Below are positions 35,682-44,396 of a DNA stretch of 64,000 nucleotides, one piece after another. The notes beneath the pieces are model-generated. The model was not told the DNA's origin and made no database searches. It worked only from the letters and a program-made list of their open reading frames with translations. How positions within the stretch are numbered: the stretch's first letter is position 1; each line of letters starts with the position of its first letter. The stretch is from Flavobacterium sp. UBA7663 (GTDB lineage: Bacteria; Bacteroidota; Bacteroidia; Flavobacteriales; Flavobacteriaceae): NCBI RefSeq assembly GCF_002483315.1, contig NZ_DLHR01000019.1, positions 342,719 to 406,718 of the forward strand, in the 5' to 3' direction. Position numbers and translations under genes: made by a program.

Positions 35682-38612
35682 TTAAAATTTGACATTAGCT
35701 CCAAATAAAATTTGTCTTTGTCTTGGATATATAGTTTGGTCATTACCACCTGTAAATTCAGGGTCTAATCCAGAATATTTAGTTATAATAAATGGATTTT
35801 GAACACCAGTAAATAATCTCAAAGAAGCTTTTCCTTCTAACCATTTTGGGAATGTATAGCCGAATGTTGCATAGTCCATTCTTAAGAAAGATCCATTCTC
35901 AACAAATAAATCAGACAAAATTTGTCCTACTCCAGGAGTGTTAAAATTATAGTCTAAAACAGATGATGGTAAGTTTTGTAATTCACCATTCAAAATTTGA
36001 TTGTAATAAGAGGAGCGAGATTTTACGACATTCAATATTCTATTTCCAAAACTTGCTCTCAAATTAAATCCTAAATCAAAATTTTTATAATTAAAACTTG
36101 TTGAAAAGCCTAAAACTAAATCTGGATCAATGTTTTTGTAGATATATCTATCGCTATTATTAACAAGTCCGTCTCCATTTAAGTCGGCAAAAGCGCCTTC
36201 AATAGGTGATCCATAGTTGTTGTATAATTGTTTGAAAACATAAAATGAATTTGGTGTAAAACCTTCTTGCATAATCTGAGATTCAGTTCCAATTCCTATG
36301 TTTCCTACAAAGATAGGCACGCCACCAGCAATTTCGTCAATTCTTCTTTCAAATTTTGAAGCATTAAAATTAACATTCCAGTTTAAGTTTTCTTGTTTTA
36401 AAACATCATAATTAATGTTTAATTCGAAACCTTTAACACTCATGCTTCCGATATTTTGAGGACCTTCATTTGTAAAGTTACTTCCGTCTGCAAAAGGAGC
36501 AACCTGGAACAGGTCATCAGAAACTTTATAAAAGAAATCTAAACTTCCATTTAAACGGTTATCTTTTATACCAAAATCAACACCCGCATTGTAAGTTGTT
36601 GTTTCTTCCCATTTAAGATTTGGATTGAAACCTCCTGGTTGTGCAACATTAAAATAGTTACTATCAAAAGCATATTGTGAGTTTTGATCACCTAAATAAT
36701 ATTGTGGTAAGTAAAATAATCCAGCTCCAATATCTTGTTGTCCAGTTACACCCCATCCAGCTCTTAATTTTAATTCGCTGATTATCTTGTTTTCTTTAAA
36801 GAAGTCTTCTTTTAATTTCCAAGCTAAAGAAGCAGCAGGAAAATTGCCCCATCTATTTGAGTCTGAAAATCGTGACGTTCCATCTCTACGATAGCTTAAT
36901 GTTAATAAATATTTGTCTTTATAAGTGAAGTTAGTCCTTCCAAAGAAACCTACATATACAATATCATCATTCACAGTAGATTGCGGAATGTCATCTGCGT
37001 TATTTTGATTTCTTGTGGTGTAGCCATATCCTTCAAAAATTTGATAAGAATATCCACCAGTAACATCAAAAGTTAAATCGTTGAAAGTTTTATTGTAAAC
37101 TAAATAGGAGTCTATTAATTTATTTGTGCTAACGCCATCTGAGTAACTATTGTTTCCGATTAGAGCATTTTGTCTTATAGGAGAAGTTCTAGCTGTTATA
37201 GGAGTAAAGTTTCTGCTGTTTCCAGCATCTCTATCATAACCTAGATTGGTAACCCATCTTAGTTCAGGCAGAAAGTGAAATTTGTAATCTACTTCAAAAT
37301 TACCAAAAAGTTTGTAATTTTCACTTCTGTTGTTTGTTTGTAATAGTTGAGCAACTGGGTTGGCAACTGCAATTGGAGCAAAATCATTAATTGTAGGACC
37401 GTCTCTGAATTCAAAGAATCCATCGAAAGGCGAAGTCGGATCATAAACAGGCTGCGTTGGATCCATTGCTATAGCTCCACCTTCAACACCTGGAGCGTTT
37501 CTTCTATTAGTATTTGTATAGTTTAAAGACATTCTAGTCTTTAAGTGATTACCGAAAAAACTAGGACTTAAATTTAAAGAGACATTATTTCTATTCATGT
37601 AATCAGTTAATCTTATTCCTTCTTGATAAGTGTTTGCTATAGTTAATCTAGTTGGAATAAGACCTAAGAAATTACCTTTTATACTAAGATTATTGTCTAT
37701 ATAATCTGTACGTCTGTAAATTTCTTCTTGCCAATCTGTATTAGCATTCCCCATTTTGTCTCTAACGCCTTGGTTAAAGGCAGAGTTTGGAACACTTGGG
37801 CCAACAGGATATAAATTGTTTACTACTTGTCTGAATTGATCTGCTGAAAGCACATCAATTTTGTTAACTTTTTTGCCAGTTCCATATTGAACGTTGTAAT
37901 CAACTTGTAATTCTTTAGACCCTTTTTTTGTGGTAATGATAATTACACCATTAGAAGCTCTCGTTCCATAAATTGCTGTTGCCGATGCATCTTTTAAAAT
38001 TGTAAAACTTTCAACATCGCTAGGGTTTAAAGTAGCTAAAACCCTTGAGTCCATTGGTAACCCGTCTAAAACTACTAATGGGTCATTATTCGCTAAAAGT
38101 GAAGAGCCTCCTCGAATTCTGATAGTTGGAACTGATCCTGGAGAACCTCCATTTGAATTAATTGTAACTCCAGCGACTTTTCCTGTCAGTAAATTATCAA
38201 CGGTTACATTAGCGCCTTTGTTAAAATCGCTAGAAGTTATTGAAGTTACAGAACCAGTAGCATCTTTCTTTTTAACTGTTCCGTATCCAATAACAACAAC
38301 ATCCTTCAATTCTTTTTGATCTTCTTGTAAAGTGATAGTTATCGTGTTTTGATTTTCATATGTTATGGTTTCATCTTTAAAGCCTATATATGAGAATACA
38401 ATTCGATCTCCTTTTTTGATGTTCGTTAAAGTGAAATTCCCATCAAAGTCGGTAGTAACTCCGTTTGTTGTGCCTGCTACTAATACATTTACTCCTGGTA
38501 AGGTTTGTTTTGAAGAGCCGTCTAAAACAACCCCTTTTAGGGTGTTTTGAGCCAACAAGCCTAAGGGTAACATCAGTAGCAAAAGCAATAACTTTTTTTG
38601 CAATGTTTTCAT
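35682..38612 (-). CDS. susC: SusC/RagA-family TonB-dependent outer-membrane oligosaccharide transporter
   Basis: A 976-residue TonB-dependent receptor. It has a signal peptide (ending GLLAQ), an N-terminal carboxypeptidase-regulatory-like domain (GVVLDGSSKQTLPGVNVLV), a TonB-box region (KELKDVVVIGYGTVKKKDATGS), the plug (residues ~120-230; TVDNLLTGKVAGV, SGGSSLLANNDPLVV-type motif, ATAIYGTRASNGVIII) and a 22-strand barrel ending LFGANVKF. It imports maltodextrins with SusD. It is first in the leftward operon, and the LacI-type palindrome at 38721 is 109 bp upstream. Confidence 0.95.
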   Translation of the reverse strand: MKTLQKKLLLLLLMLPLGLLAQNTLKGVVLDGSSKQTLPGVNVLVAGTTNGVTTDFDGNFTLTNIKKGDRIVFSYIGFKDETITYENQNTITITLQEDQKELKDVVVIGYGTVKKKDATGSVTSITSSDFNKGANVTVDNLLTGKVAGVTINSNGGSPGSVPTIRIRGGSSLLANNDPLVVLDGLPMDSRVLATLNPSDVESFTILKDASATAIYGTRASNGVIIITTKKGSKELQVDYNVQYGTGKKVNKIDVLSADQFRQVVNNLYPVGPSVPNSAFNQGVRDKMGNANTDWQEEIYRRTDYIDNNLSIKGNFLGLIPTRLTIANTYQEGIRLTDYMNRNNVSLNLSPSFFGNHLKTRMSLNYTNTNRRNAPGVEGGAIAMDPTQPVYDPTSPFDGFFEFRDGPTINDFAPIAVANPVAQLLQTNNRSENYKLFGNFEVDYKFHFLPELRWVTNLGYDRDAGNSRNFTPITARTSPIRQNALIGNNSYSDGVSTNKLIDSYLVYNKTFNDLTFDVTGGYSYQIFEGYGYTTRNQNNADDIPQSTVNDDIVYVGFFGRTNFTYKDKYLLTLSYRRDGTSRFSDSNRWGNFPAASLAWKLKEDFFKENKIISELKLRAGWGVTGQQDIGAGLFYLPQYYLGDQNSQYAFDSNYFNVAQPGGFNPNLKWEETTTYNAGVDFGIKDNRLNGSLDFFYKVSDDLFQVAPFADGSNFTNEGPQNIGSMSVKGFELNINYDVLKQENLNWNVNFNASKFERRIDEIAGGVPIFVGNIGIGTESQIMQEGFTPNSFYVFKQLYNNYGSPIEGAFADLNGDGLVNNSDRYIYKNIDPDLVLGFSTSFNYKNFDLGFNLRASFGNRILNVVKSRSSYYNQILNGELQNLPSSVLDYNFNTPGVGQILSDLFVENGSFLRMDYATFGYTFPKWLEGKASLRLFTGVQNPFIITKYSGLDPEFTGGNDQTIYPRQRQILFGANVKF

Positions 38613-38720
38613 ACAAATTGTTTAGGTTAAATTGTTTTTTATTTACTTGTAAATTCACTTCTAATGTTAAATTTATGTAAAAATTGCAGATAAAAAAACG
38701 GAGATTTGTGAAAAGCCTTG

Positions 38721-38734
38721 CGAAAACGTTTTCG
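38721..38734. promoter_or_regulatory. LacI-family operator palindrome
   Basis: CGAAAACGTTTTCG is a perfect 14-bp palindrome with the central CG step typical of LacI/CcpA-family operators. It sits in the 223-bp region between divergent susC and lacI, upstream of both likely promoters. Confidence 0.75.
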
Positions 38735-38776
38735 TGTTGAAAACTTTATCAATAAGTGCCAATTTTTAACATAATA

Positions 38777-38807
38777 TTGCAATACCAAAAAAAATAAGTT
38801 ACATTTA
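38777..38807 (+). promoter_or_regulatory. Promoter of the LacI-type regulator gene
   Basis: TTG at 38777-38779, a 20-bp spacer, then TACATTTA at 38800-38807 (one mismatch from TAnnTTTG). Confidence 0.55.
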
Positions 38808-38835
38808 TTAAAAAATTATAATCGACTAAATTGTC

Positions 38836-39858
38836 ATGAGAAGAAAAGTTACTTTAAAGCAAATTGCAAAAGAATTAGATGTGTCGATCTCAACAGTTTC
38901 AAAATCGCTTCGTGATAGTTCCGAAATTAGCGAGGACACTCGCTTGAAAGTTCAGGCCTTTGCAAAGCTTTATAATTATAAGCCTAATAACATTGCGTTA
39001 AGTTTAAAAAATAAGAAAACTAAGACAATAGGTATTATTATTCCAGAAATAGTACATCACTTTTTTGCAACGGTAATTAGTGGTATTGAGCAAGTGGCAA
39101 ATGAATGCGGTTATAATGTTATTGTTTGTTTATCAGACGAATCTTTTGATAAAGAAGTTATTAATATGGAAATGTTAGCCAACGGTAGTACCGATGGTTT
39201 TATTATGTCGTTATCAAAAGAAACCCAACAAAAGAGAGACTTTCACCATCTTCAAGAAGTAATTAATCAAGGAATGCCTGTGGTGCTATTTGATAGAATT
39301 TCCAATGACATTATGTGCGATAAAGTGATCATTGACGACCAATTAGCGGCTTATGAGGCGACTAATTTCTTAATTTCAAAAGGATTAAAAAAGATTGCCT
39401 TACTTACTACTGTTGATTATGTAAGTGTCGGAAAACTTAGAACAGATGGTTATTTAAACGTATTGTATGATCACGGAATCGAAGTAGATGAAAGCTTAAT
39501 AATTCGAATTGAAGATACTGAGCATTGTGATGAGAAAATCAATGAATTATTAGAAAATCAATCTATTGATGCTATTTTGGCGGTTAATGAGTTGTTTGCT
39601 GTTACAGCAATAAAATTAGCTATGTCTAAAGGGATTAAAATTCCTGAAGATTTATCAGTAGTAGCTTTTACAGATGGAATTATCTCTAAATATTCCACTC
39701 CAACTATTACTACTATTAGTCAAAATGGGATTAAAATGGGAAGAAAGGCAGCTGAAATGCTTATAAATAGATTGGAATTAGAAGATGAAGACGATGAGCA
39801 TTATAGAACTGAAATTATAGAAACGAATCTAATAATTCGAGAATCTACGAAATCGTGA
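38836..39858 (+). CDS. LacI-family transcriptional regulator of the starch locus
   Basis: A 340-residue regulator. The N-terminal HTH and hinge (VTLKQIAKELDVSISTVSKS, YNYKPNNIALSLKNKK) bind DNA. The periplasmic-binding-protein-like effector domain starts at TKTIGIIIPEIVHHFF and shows FTDGIISKYSTPTITTISQNG and GRKAAEMLINRL. It lies between the two arms of the starch locus, with a matching palindrome upstream. In related Flavobacteriia such a gene controls maltose/starch utilisation. Whether it represses or activates cannot be told from the sequence. No terminator separates it from the transporter operon. Confidence 0.93.
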   Translation: MRRKVTLKQIAKELDVSISTVSKSLRDSSEISEDTRLKVQAFAKLYNYKPNNIALSLKNKKTKTIGIIIPEIVHHFFATVISGIEQVANECGYNVIVCLSDESFDKEVINMEMLANGSTDGFIMSLSKETQQKRDFHHLQEVINQGMPVVLFDRISNDIMCDKVIIDDQLAAYEATNFLISKGLKKIALLTTVDYVSVGKLRTDGYLNVLYDHGIEVDESLIIRIEDTEHCDEKINELLENQSIDAILAVNELFAVTAIKLAMSKGIKIPEDLSVVAFTDGIISKYSTPTITTISQNGIKMGRKAAEMLINRLELEDEDDEHYRTEIIETNLIIRESTKS

Positions 39859-39962
39859 TAGTTAGGTTTAATAAATTGAAAATCAATCGATTAAAAATTT
39901 ATTTTACTCAATTCGATTAAAAAATATTTGACTAAAAGGGATTATTTATTAAAATAACCTTT

Positions 39963-39970
39963 TATATTTG
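39963..39970 (+). promoter_or_regulatory. Bacteroidota -7 promoter element for the maltose operon
   Basis: TATATTTG lies 93 bp before the transporter start, implying a long 5' leader. Two copies of TCGATTAAAAA (39887-39897, 39913-39923) lie upstream and may be regulator half-sites. Confidence 0.55.
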
Positions 39971-39974
39971 TGAT

Positions 39975-40055
39975 ATCAAAACTTGTAACTTCACTTCTAA
40001 AAACATAAGTTTTGATAAGCATACATAACGCTTATCGATTTATTAATCAATAAAT
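39975..40055 (+). promoter_or_regulatory. Structured 5' leader with three inverted repeats
   Basis: ATCAAAACTT (39975-39984) pairs with AAGTTTTGAT (40007-40016). GATAAGC (40014-40020) pairs with GCTTATC (40030-40036), sharing GAT with the first stem. ATTTATT (40038-40044) pairs with AATAAAT (40049-40055), just before the start codon at 40063. Confidence 0.6.
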
Positions 40056-40062
40056 TACGATA

Positions 40063-41409
40063 ATGGAAAAGCGTAAATTAGGTTTCTGGGAAATTTGGAA
40101 CATGAGTTTCGGTTTTTTAGGAATCCAAATGGGTTTTGCCCTACAAAATGCTAACGCAAGTAGAATTCTTCAACTTTTTGGTGCCGATGTGCATGAATTA
40201 TCATGGTTTTGGATAATTGCTCCTTTAATGGGATTAATTGTTCAACCCATAATAGGACATTATAGTGATAACACTTGGTCTAAATTTGGAAGAAGAAAAC
40301 CCTATTTCTTAGTAGGAGCAATCCTAGCATCCGTTGGTTTAATTTTAATGCCACAAGCTGAAATTTTCATTGCCTTCATGCCTGCTCTTTGGGTAGGTGC
40401 CGGAATGTTAATGATTATGGATGCCTCTTTTAACATTGCTATGGAACCGTTCCGTGCTTTGGTAGGAGATAATTTAAGAGCAGACCAACATACCTTAGGT
40501 TTCAGTGTTCAAACCGCATTAATTGGAATAGGGGCTGTGGTAGGATCATGGTTGCCTTATGTTTTAACCAATTGGTTTGGAATTAGTAATCAACCTTCAG
40601 AAACTTCTGCTGTTCCATTAAACTTAATTTATTCTTTTATTATTGGAGCTCTAATTTTAGTCGCTTCCATTTTAGTTACCATTTTCACAACTAAAGAATA
40701 TTCTCCCGAAGAATTAGAACAATTTAGAGACGAAAAAGAACACAAAGAAGCTATTGGTGAAACCAAAGAAGCCAAACTTTCTGATGTTTTTTCAGATTTT
40801 ACTAAAATGCCTGAAACCATGCGTCAACTAAGTTGGGTACAATTCTTTTCTTGGTTTGGATTGTTTGGTATGTGGGTTTTTACTACTCCAGCTATTGCCC
40901 AGCACATTTATGGGTTGTCAGTGAATGACACCAAAACTCCAGAATATCAATCCGCTGGAGATTGGGTAGGAATTATTTTCGGAGTTTATAATGCAGTTTC
41001 AGCCGTTGTTGCTTTTGCATTGCCTTACATTGCAAAACAAATTGGACGAAGAAAAACACATGCACTTTCTTTAGTTTTAGGAGGAATCGGATTAATATCC
41101 ATGTATTTTATGCCAAACAAAGAAGCTTTAATCTTTTCAATGGTTTTAGTCGGATTTGCTTGGGCGAGTATTTTAGCTATGCCTTACGCTATTTTGGCAG
41201 GGTCTATTCAGCCTAAAAAAATGGGTGTTTATATGGGAATTTTCAACTTCTTTATTGTAATTCCACAAATTATTAATGCTTTAATCGGTGGACCTTTAGT
41301 GAAATACGTTTATAACGATCATGCTATTTATGCTATCATGATGAGTGGTGTAAGTTTCCTATTGGCAGCCCTTTTGGTATTAAAAGTTAAAGATCAAAAA
41401 GATATTTAG
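40063..41409 (+). CDS. MFS sugar transporter (probable maltose/maltodextrin importer)
   Basis: A 448-residue inner-membrane protein with about 12 membrane helices. The N-terminal part (FLGIQMGFALQNANASRILQ) and the loop DNTWSKFGRRKPYFLVG match MFS/GPH-like disaccharide transporters of the kind found in maltose operons of Bacteroidota. A charged central loop (about residues 210-250) separates the two halves. It is first in a seven-gene operon, with beta-PGM 3 bp downstream, fitting proton-coupled uptake of maltose from the periplasm for the cytoplasmic phosphorylase. Confidence 0.92.
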   Translation: MEKRKLGFWEIWNMSFGFLGIQMGFALQNANASRILQLFGADVHELSWFWIIAPLMGLIVQPIIGHYSDNTWSKFGRRKPYFLVGAILASVGLILMPQAEIFIAFMPALWVGAGMLMIMDASFNIAMEPFRALVGDNLRADQHTLGFSVQTALIGIGAVVGSWLPYVLTNWFGISNQPSETSAVPLNLIYSFIIGALILVASILVTIFTTKEYSPEELEQFRDEKEHKEAIGETKEAKLSDVFSDFTKMPETMRQLSWVQFFSWFGLFGMWVFTTPAIAQHIYGLSVNDTKTPEYQSAGDWVGIIFGVYNAVSAVVAFALPYIAKQIGRRKTHALSLVLGGIGLISMYFMPNKEALIFSMVLVGFAWASILAMPYAILAGSIQPKKMGVYMGIFNFFIVIPQIINALIGGPLVKYVYNDHAIYAIMMSGVSFLLAALLVLKVKDQKDI

Positions 41410-41412
41410 ACA

Positions 41413-42063
41413 ATGAAAAAAGTATTCATATTCGATCTAGACGGCGTAATCGTTGACACGGCTAAATATCATTTTTTAGCTTGGCAAAAGTTGGCCAATC
41501 AATTAGGAATCGAATTTACACACGAACATAACGAAGGTTTAAAAGGCGTGAGCCGTGTTCGTTCGTTAGACATTATTTTAGAATTGGGAAATGTACAAGC
41601 TTCCCAAGAAGATAAAAACCAATGGTTGGTTCAAAAAAATGAAGAATACCTTTCCTATTTAGTAGACATGGGCGAAAGCGAAATTCTTCCGGGTGTACTA
41701 AAAGTATTGGAATATCTGAAAAGTAAAAACCATTTCATTGCTTTGGGTTCGGCAAGTAAAAATGCGCGACCTATTTTAGAAAAAACCAATATCATGCACT
41801 TTTTTGATGCTATTGTGGACGGAAATGATGTTTCAAACGCAAAACCAGATCCGGAAGTATTTTTAAGAGCAGCACAATTGGTAGGGGTTTTTAATCAAAA
41901 TGCTATTGTTTTTGAAGACTCGGTAGCGGGTATTCAAGCGGCAAATATTGCCAACATGATAAGTGTAGGAATTGGTGACGCCACCGTTTTACACGAAGCA
42001 AAGTACAATTTTATAGATTTCACCTTTGTGGATGAAGCCTTTTTATCTCAATTAATTGGTTAA
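41413..42063 (+). CDS. pgmB: Beta-phosphoglucomutase
   Basis: A 216-residue HAD-superfamily enzyme that converts beta-glucose 1-phosphate to glucose 6-phosphate. Motif I is FDLDGVIVDTAKYHFLAW, with the Asp nucleophile and the acid/base Asp two residues on. The cap-domain substrate loop is LKGVSRVRSL, motif II is LGSASKNA, and motif IV is FEDSVAGIQAA. It lies between the transporter and the maltose phosphorylase, whose product is beta-glucose 1-phosphate, so the assignment is well supported by context. Confidence 0.96.
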   Translation: MKKVFIFDLDGVIVDTAKYHFLAWQKLANQLGIEFTHEHNEGLKGVSRVRSLDIILELGNVQASQEDKNQWLVQKNEEYLSYLVDMGESEILPGVLKVLEYLKSKNHFIALGSASKNARPILEKTNIMHFFDAIVDGNDVSNAKPDPEVFLRAAQLVGVFNQNAIVFEDSVAGIQAANIANMISVGIGDATVLHEAKYNFIDFTFVDEAFLSQLIG

Positions 42064-42107
42064 GAAATTGACCAATTGACACATTAACAAATTGACATAT
42101 TACAAAA

Positions 42108-44393
42108 ATGAATCAAGATTATATACAACCCGACAATTGGTCGATTATTGAAGAAGGATTTGATGCAGAGCGAGTTAAATCTTCTGAAAGTTTATTTAGT
42201 ATCGGAAACGGTGCTATGGGGCAACGCGCTAATTTTGAAGAATACTATTCAGGCAAAACGTTTCAAGGTAGTTACATTGCCGGAATTTATTATCCCGATA
42301 AAACAAAAGTAGGTTGGTGGAAAAACGGTTATCCTGAATATTTTGCAAAAGTATTAAATGCACCAAATTGGATTGGAATTGATATTGAAATTAATGGCGT
42401 AAATTTAGATTTAGCCAAATGTCAGTCGGTTTCTAATTTCCGTCGTGAATTGAACATGAAAGAAGGAATTTATTACCGTTCTTTTCAAGCAACTTTAGCA
42501 AATGGAACCGAAATTGCTGTCAAAGTAAAACGTTTCTTATCGTTAGATTTGGACGAAGTAGGAGTTATCAATTACGAAATCACTGCTTTAAATTCGGATG
42601 CAAAAATTGTTTTCAAACCTTATGTGGATGCTGGAGTTCATAACGAAGATGCTAATTGGGAAGAAAAATTTTGGGAACCAATCAGCGTTAAACATTCAGG
42701 AAATGAAGCGTTCGTAACGGCTAGAACTTTCAAAACCCATTTCACAGCAACTACTTTCATGCAAAATAGTATTTTGTTAGAAGGTTCCAATTTAAGTATA
42801 GCACCCGTAAGTGTTGAAGAAACGAAAGAAAAGATTCAATTTTGTTATCAAGTAGCGGTTACAAAAGGACAAACCACTACCATTCAAAAAATCGGTGGTT
42901 ATACAGTTTCAATGAACCATGAGAATACGATTATAGGCGCAAAAAACAGTATTGCAACTGCCTTGGAAATAGGTGTAAAGGAATTAACTGAAAACCAAAA
43001 ACAAGTTTGGGCAAAAATTTGGGAAATGAGCGATATTACCATTGATGGCGATGTAAAAGCGCAACAAGGAATTCGTTTCAATATTTTCCAATTGAATCAA
43101 ACCTATTTAGGAAAAGATTCGAGATTAAACATTGGTCCAAAAGGGTTTACTGGTGAAAAATACGGTGGTTCCACTTATTGGGACACGGAAGCCTATTGCA
43201 TCCCTTTTTACATGGCTACCAAAGACCAACAAGTAGCGAGAAATCTTTTAGCGTATCGTTACAACCAATTGGACAAAGCCATCGAAAATGCTGAAAAATT
43301 AGGTTTCAAAAATGGAGCTGCTTTGTATCCAATGGTAACCATGAATGGTGAAGAATGCCACAACGAATGGGAAATTACTTTCGAGGAAATTCACAGAAAT
43401 GGCGCCATCGCTTTTGCTATTTACAATTATTACCGATTCACAGGCGATTATTCTTATATTCCAGAAAAAGGCTTAGAAGTTTTAATTGGAATTGCCCGTT
43501 TTTGGCATCAAAGAGCGACCTTTTCAACCTATAGAAATCAATATGTGATTTTAGGAGTAACGGGTCCAAATGAATATGAAAACAACGTAAACAATAACTT
43601 CTACACCAATTATATTGCAAAATGGTGTATTGATTATACAGTTGAGCAAATCAACAAAATTGAAAACGAATATCCATCGGATTATACCCGAATCATGAGT
43701 AAAGTGAAATTATCACAAGCCGAAATTTCAGAAATGAAAAAAGTGGCGGATACTATGTATTTCCCTTATTCCGAAGAACACGGCGTATATTTACAACAAG
43801 ATGGATTCCTAGATAAAGAATTAATCACAGTAGCCGATTTAGATAAATCGCAACGCCCAATCAATCAAAAATGGTCTTGGGATAGAATTTTACGTTCGCC
43901 TTACATCAAACAAGCTGATACCTTGCAAGGTTTCTATTTCTTCGAAGATCATTTTACCAAAGAACAATTAGAAAAACATTTCGATTTTTACGAACCATTT
44001 ACAGTACATGAAAGTTCGCTTTCGCCTTGTGTTCATTCGATTCAAGCGGCTGTTTTGGGTAGAATGGAACAAGCGTATACGTTTTATTTAAGAACTTCAC
44101 GTTTAGATTTAGATGATTATAACAAAGAAGTAGAAGAAGGTTTACACATCACTTCCATGGCGGGAACTTGGATGAGTATCGTGGAAGGCTTTGGTGGAAT
44201 GCGTGTTAGAAATAACCAATTGCATTTTGAACCAAAAATTCCAGCGCAATGGAAAGGCTATTCATTCAAAGTAAATTTAAGAAATGCTATTGTAAAAGTA
44301 GAAGTAAATCAAGAAGGAACAAACGTTTCCATTGAAGGAAATTCGGATGTTGAAGTGTTTGTAAATGGTGAATCGCAATTAATTAAAAATTAA
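42108..44393 (+). CDS. GH65 family glycoside phosphorylase (maltose phosphorylase)
   Basis: A 761-residue GH65 enzyme that splits maltose with phosphate into glucose and beta-glucose 1-phosphate, in the cytoplasm (no signal peptide). The N-terminal beta-sandwich (LFSIGNGAMGQRANFEEYY) is followed by the (alpha/alpha)6 barrel, with general acid E420 in EECHNEWEITFEEIHRN and the phosphate-binding region HESSLSPCVHSI. The C-terminal domain holds GTWMSIVEGFGGMR. Trehalose or kojibiose phosphorylase would be the alternatives. The pairing with beta-PGM, GH97 and GH13 genes favours maltose. A 44-bp spacer with repeated ATTGAC separates it from pgmB. Confidence 0.93.
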   Translation: MNQDYIQPDNWSIIEEGFDAERVKSSESLFSIGNGAMGQRANFEEYYSGKTFQGSYIAGIYYPDKTKVGWWKNGYPEYFAKVLNAPNWIGIDIEINGVNLDLAKCQSVSNFRRELNMKEGIYYRSFQATLANGTEIAVKVKRFLSLDLDEVGVINYEITALNSDAKIVFKPYVDAGVHNEDANWEEKFWEPISVKHSGNEAFVTARTFKTHFTATTFMQNSILLEGSNLSIAPVSVEETKEKIQFCYQVAVTKGQTTTIQKIGGYTVSMNHENTIIGAKNSIATALEIGVKELTENQKQVWAKIWEMSDITIDGDVKAQQGIRFNIFQLNQTYLGKDSRLNIGPKGFTGEKYGGSTYWDTEAYCIPFYMATKDQQVARNLLAYRYNQLDKAIENAEKLGFKNGAALYPMVTMNGEECHNEWEITFEEIHRNGAIAFAIYNYYRFTGDYSYIPEKGLEVLIGIARFWHQRATFSTYRNQYVILGVTGPNEYENNVNNNFYTNYIAKWCIDYTVEQINKIENEYPSDYTRIMSKVKLSQAEISEMKKVADTMYFPYSEEHGVYLQQDGFLDKELITVADLDKSQRPINQKWSWDRILRSPYIKQADTLQGFYFFEDHFTKEQLEKHFDFYEPFTVHESSLSPCVHSIQAAVLGRMEQAYTFYLRTSRLDLDDYNKEVEEGLHITSMAGTWMSIVEGFGGMRVRNNQLHFEPKIPAQWKGYSFKVNLRNAIVKVEVNQEGTNVSIEGNSDVEVFVNGESQLIKN

Positions 44394-44396
44394 GAC

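Noticed and set aside
39847..39858. ACGA/TCGT near-palindrome at the end of the lacI-type gene as a second operator
   Set aside because: It is not a true palindrome (centre AA) and lies in coding sequence across the stop; too weak.
42064..42107. ATTGAC repeats between pgmB and the GH65 gene, considered as a regulatory array
   Set aside because: The repeats are short and irregular in a 44-bp gap inside an operon; no consistent spacing or symmetry.
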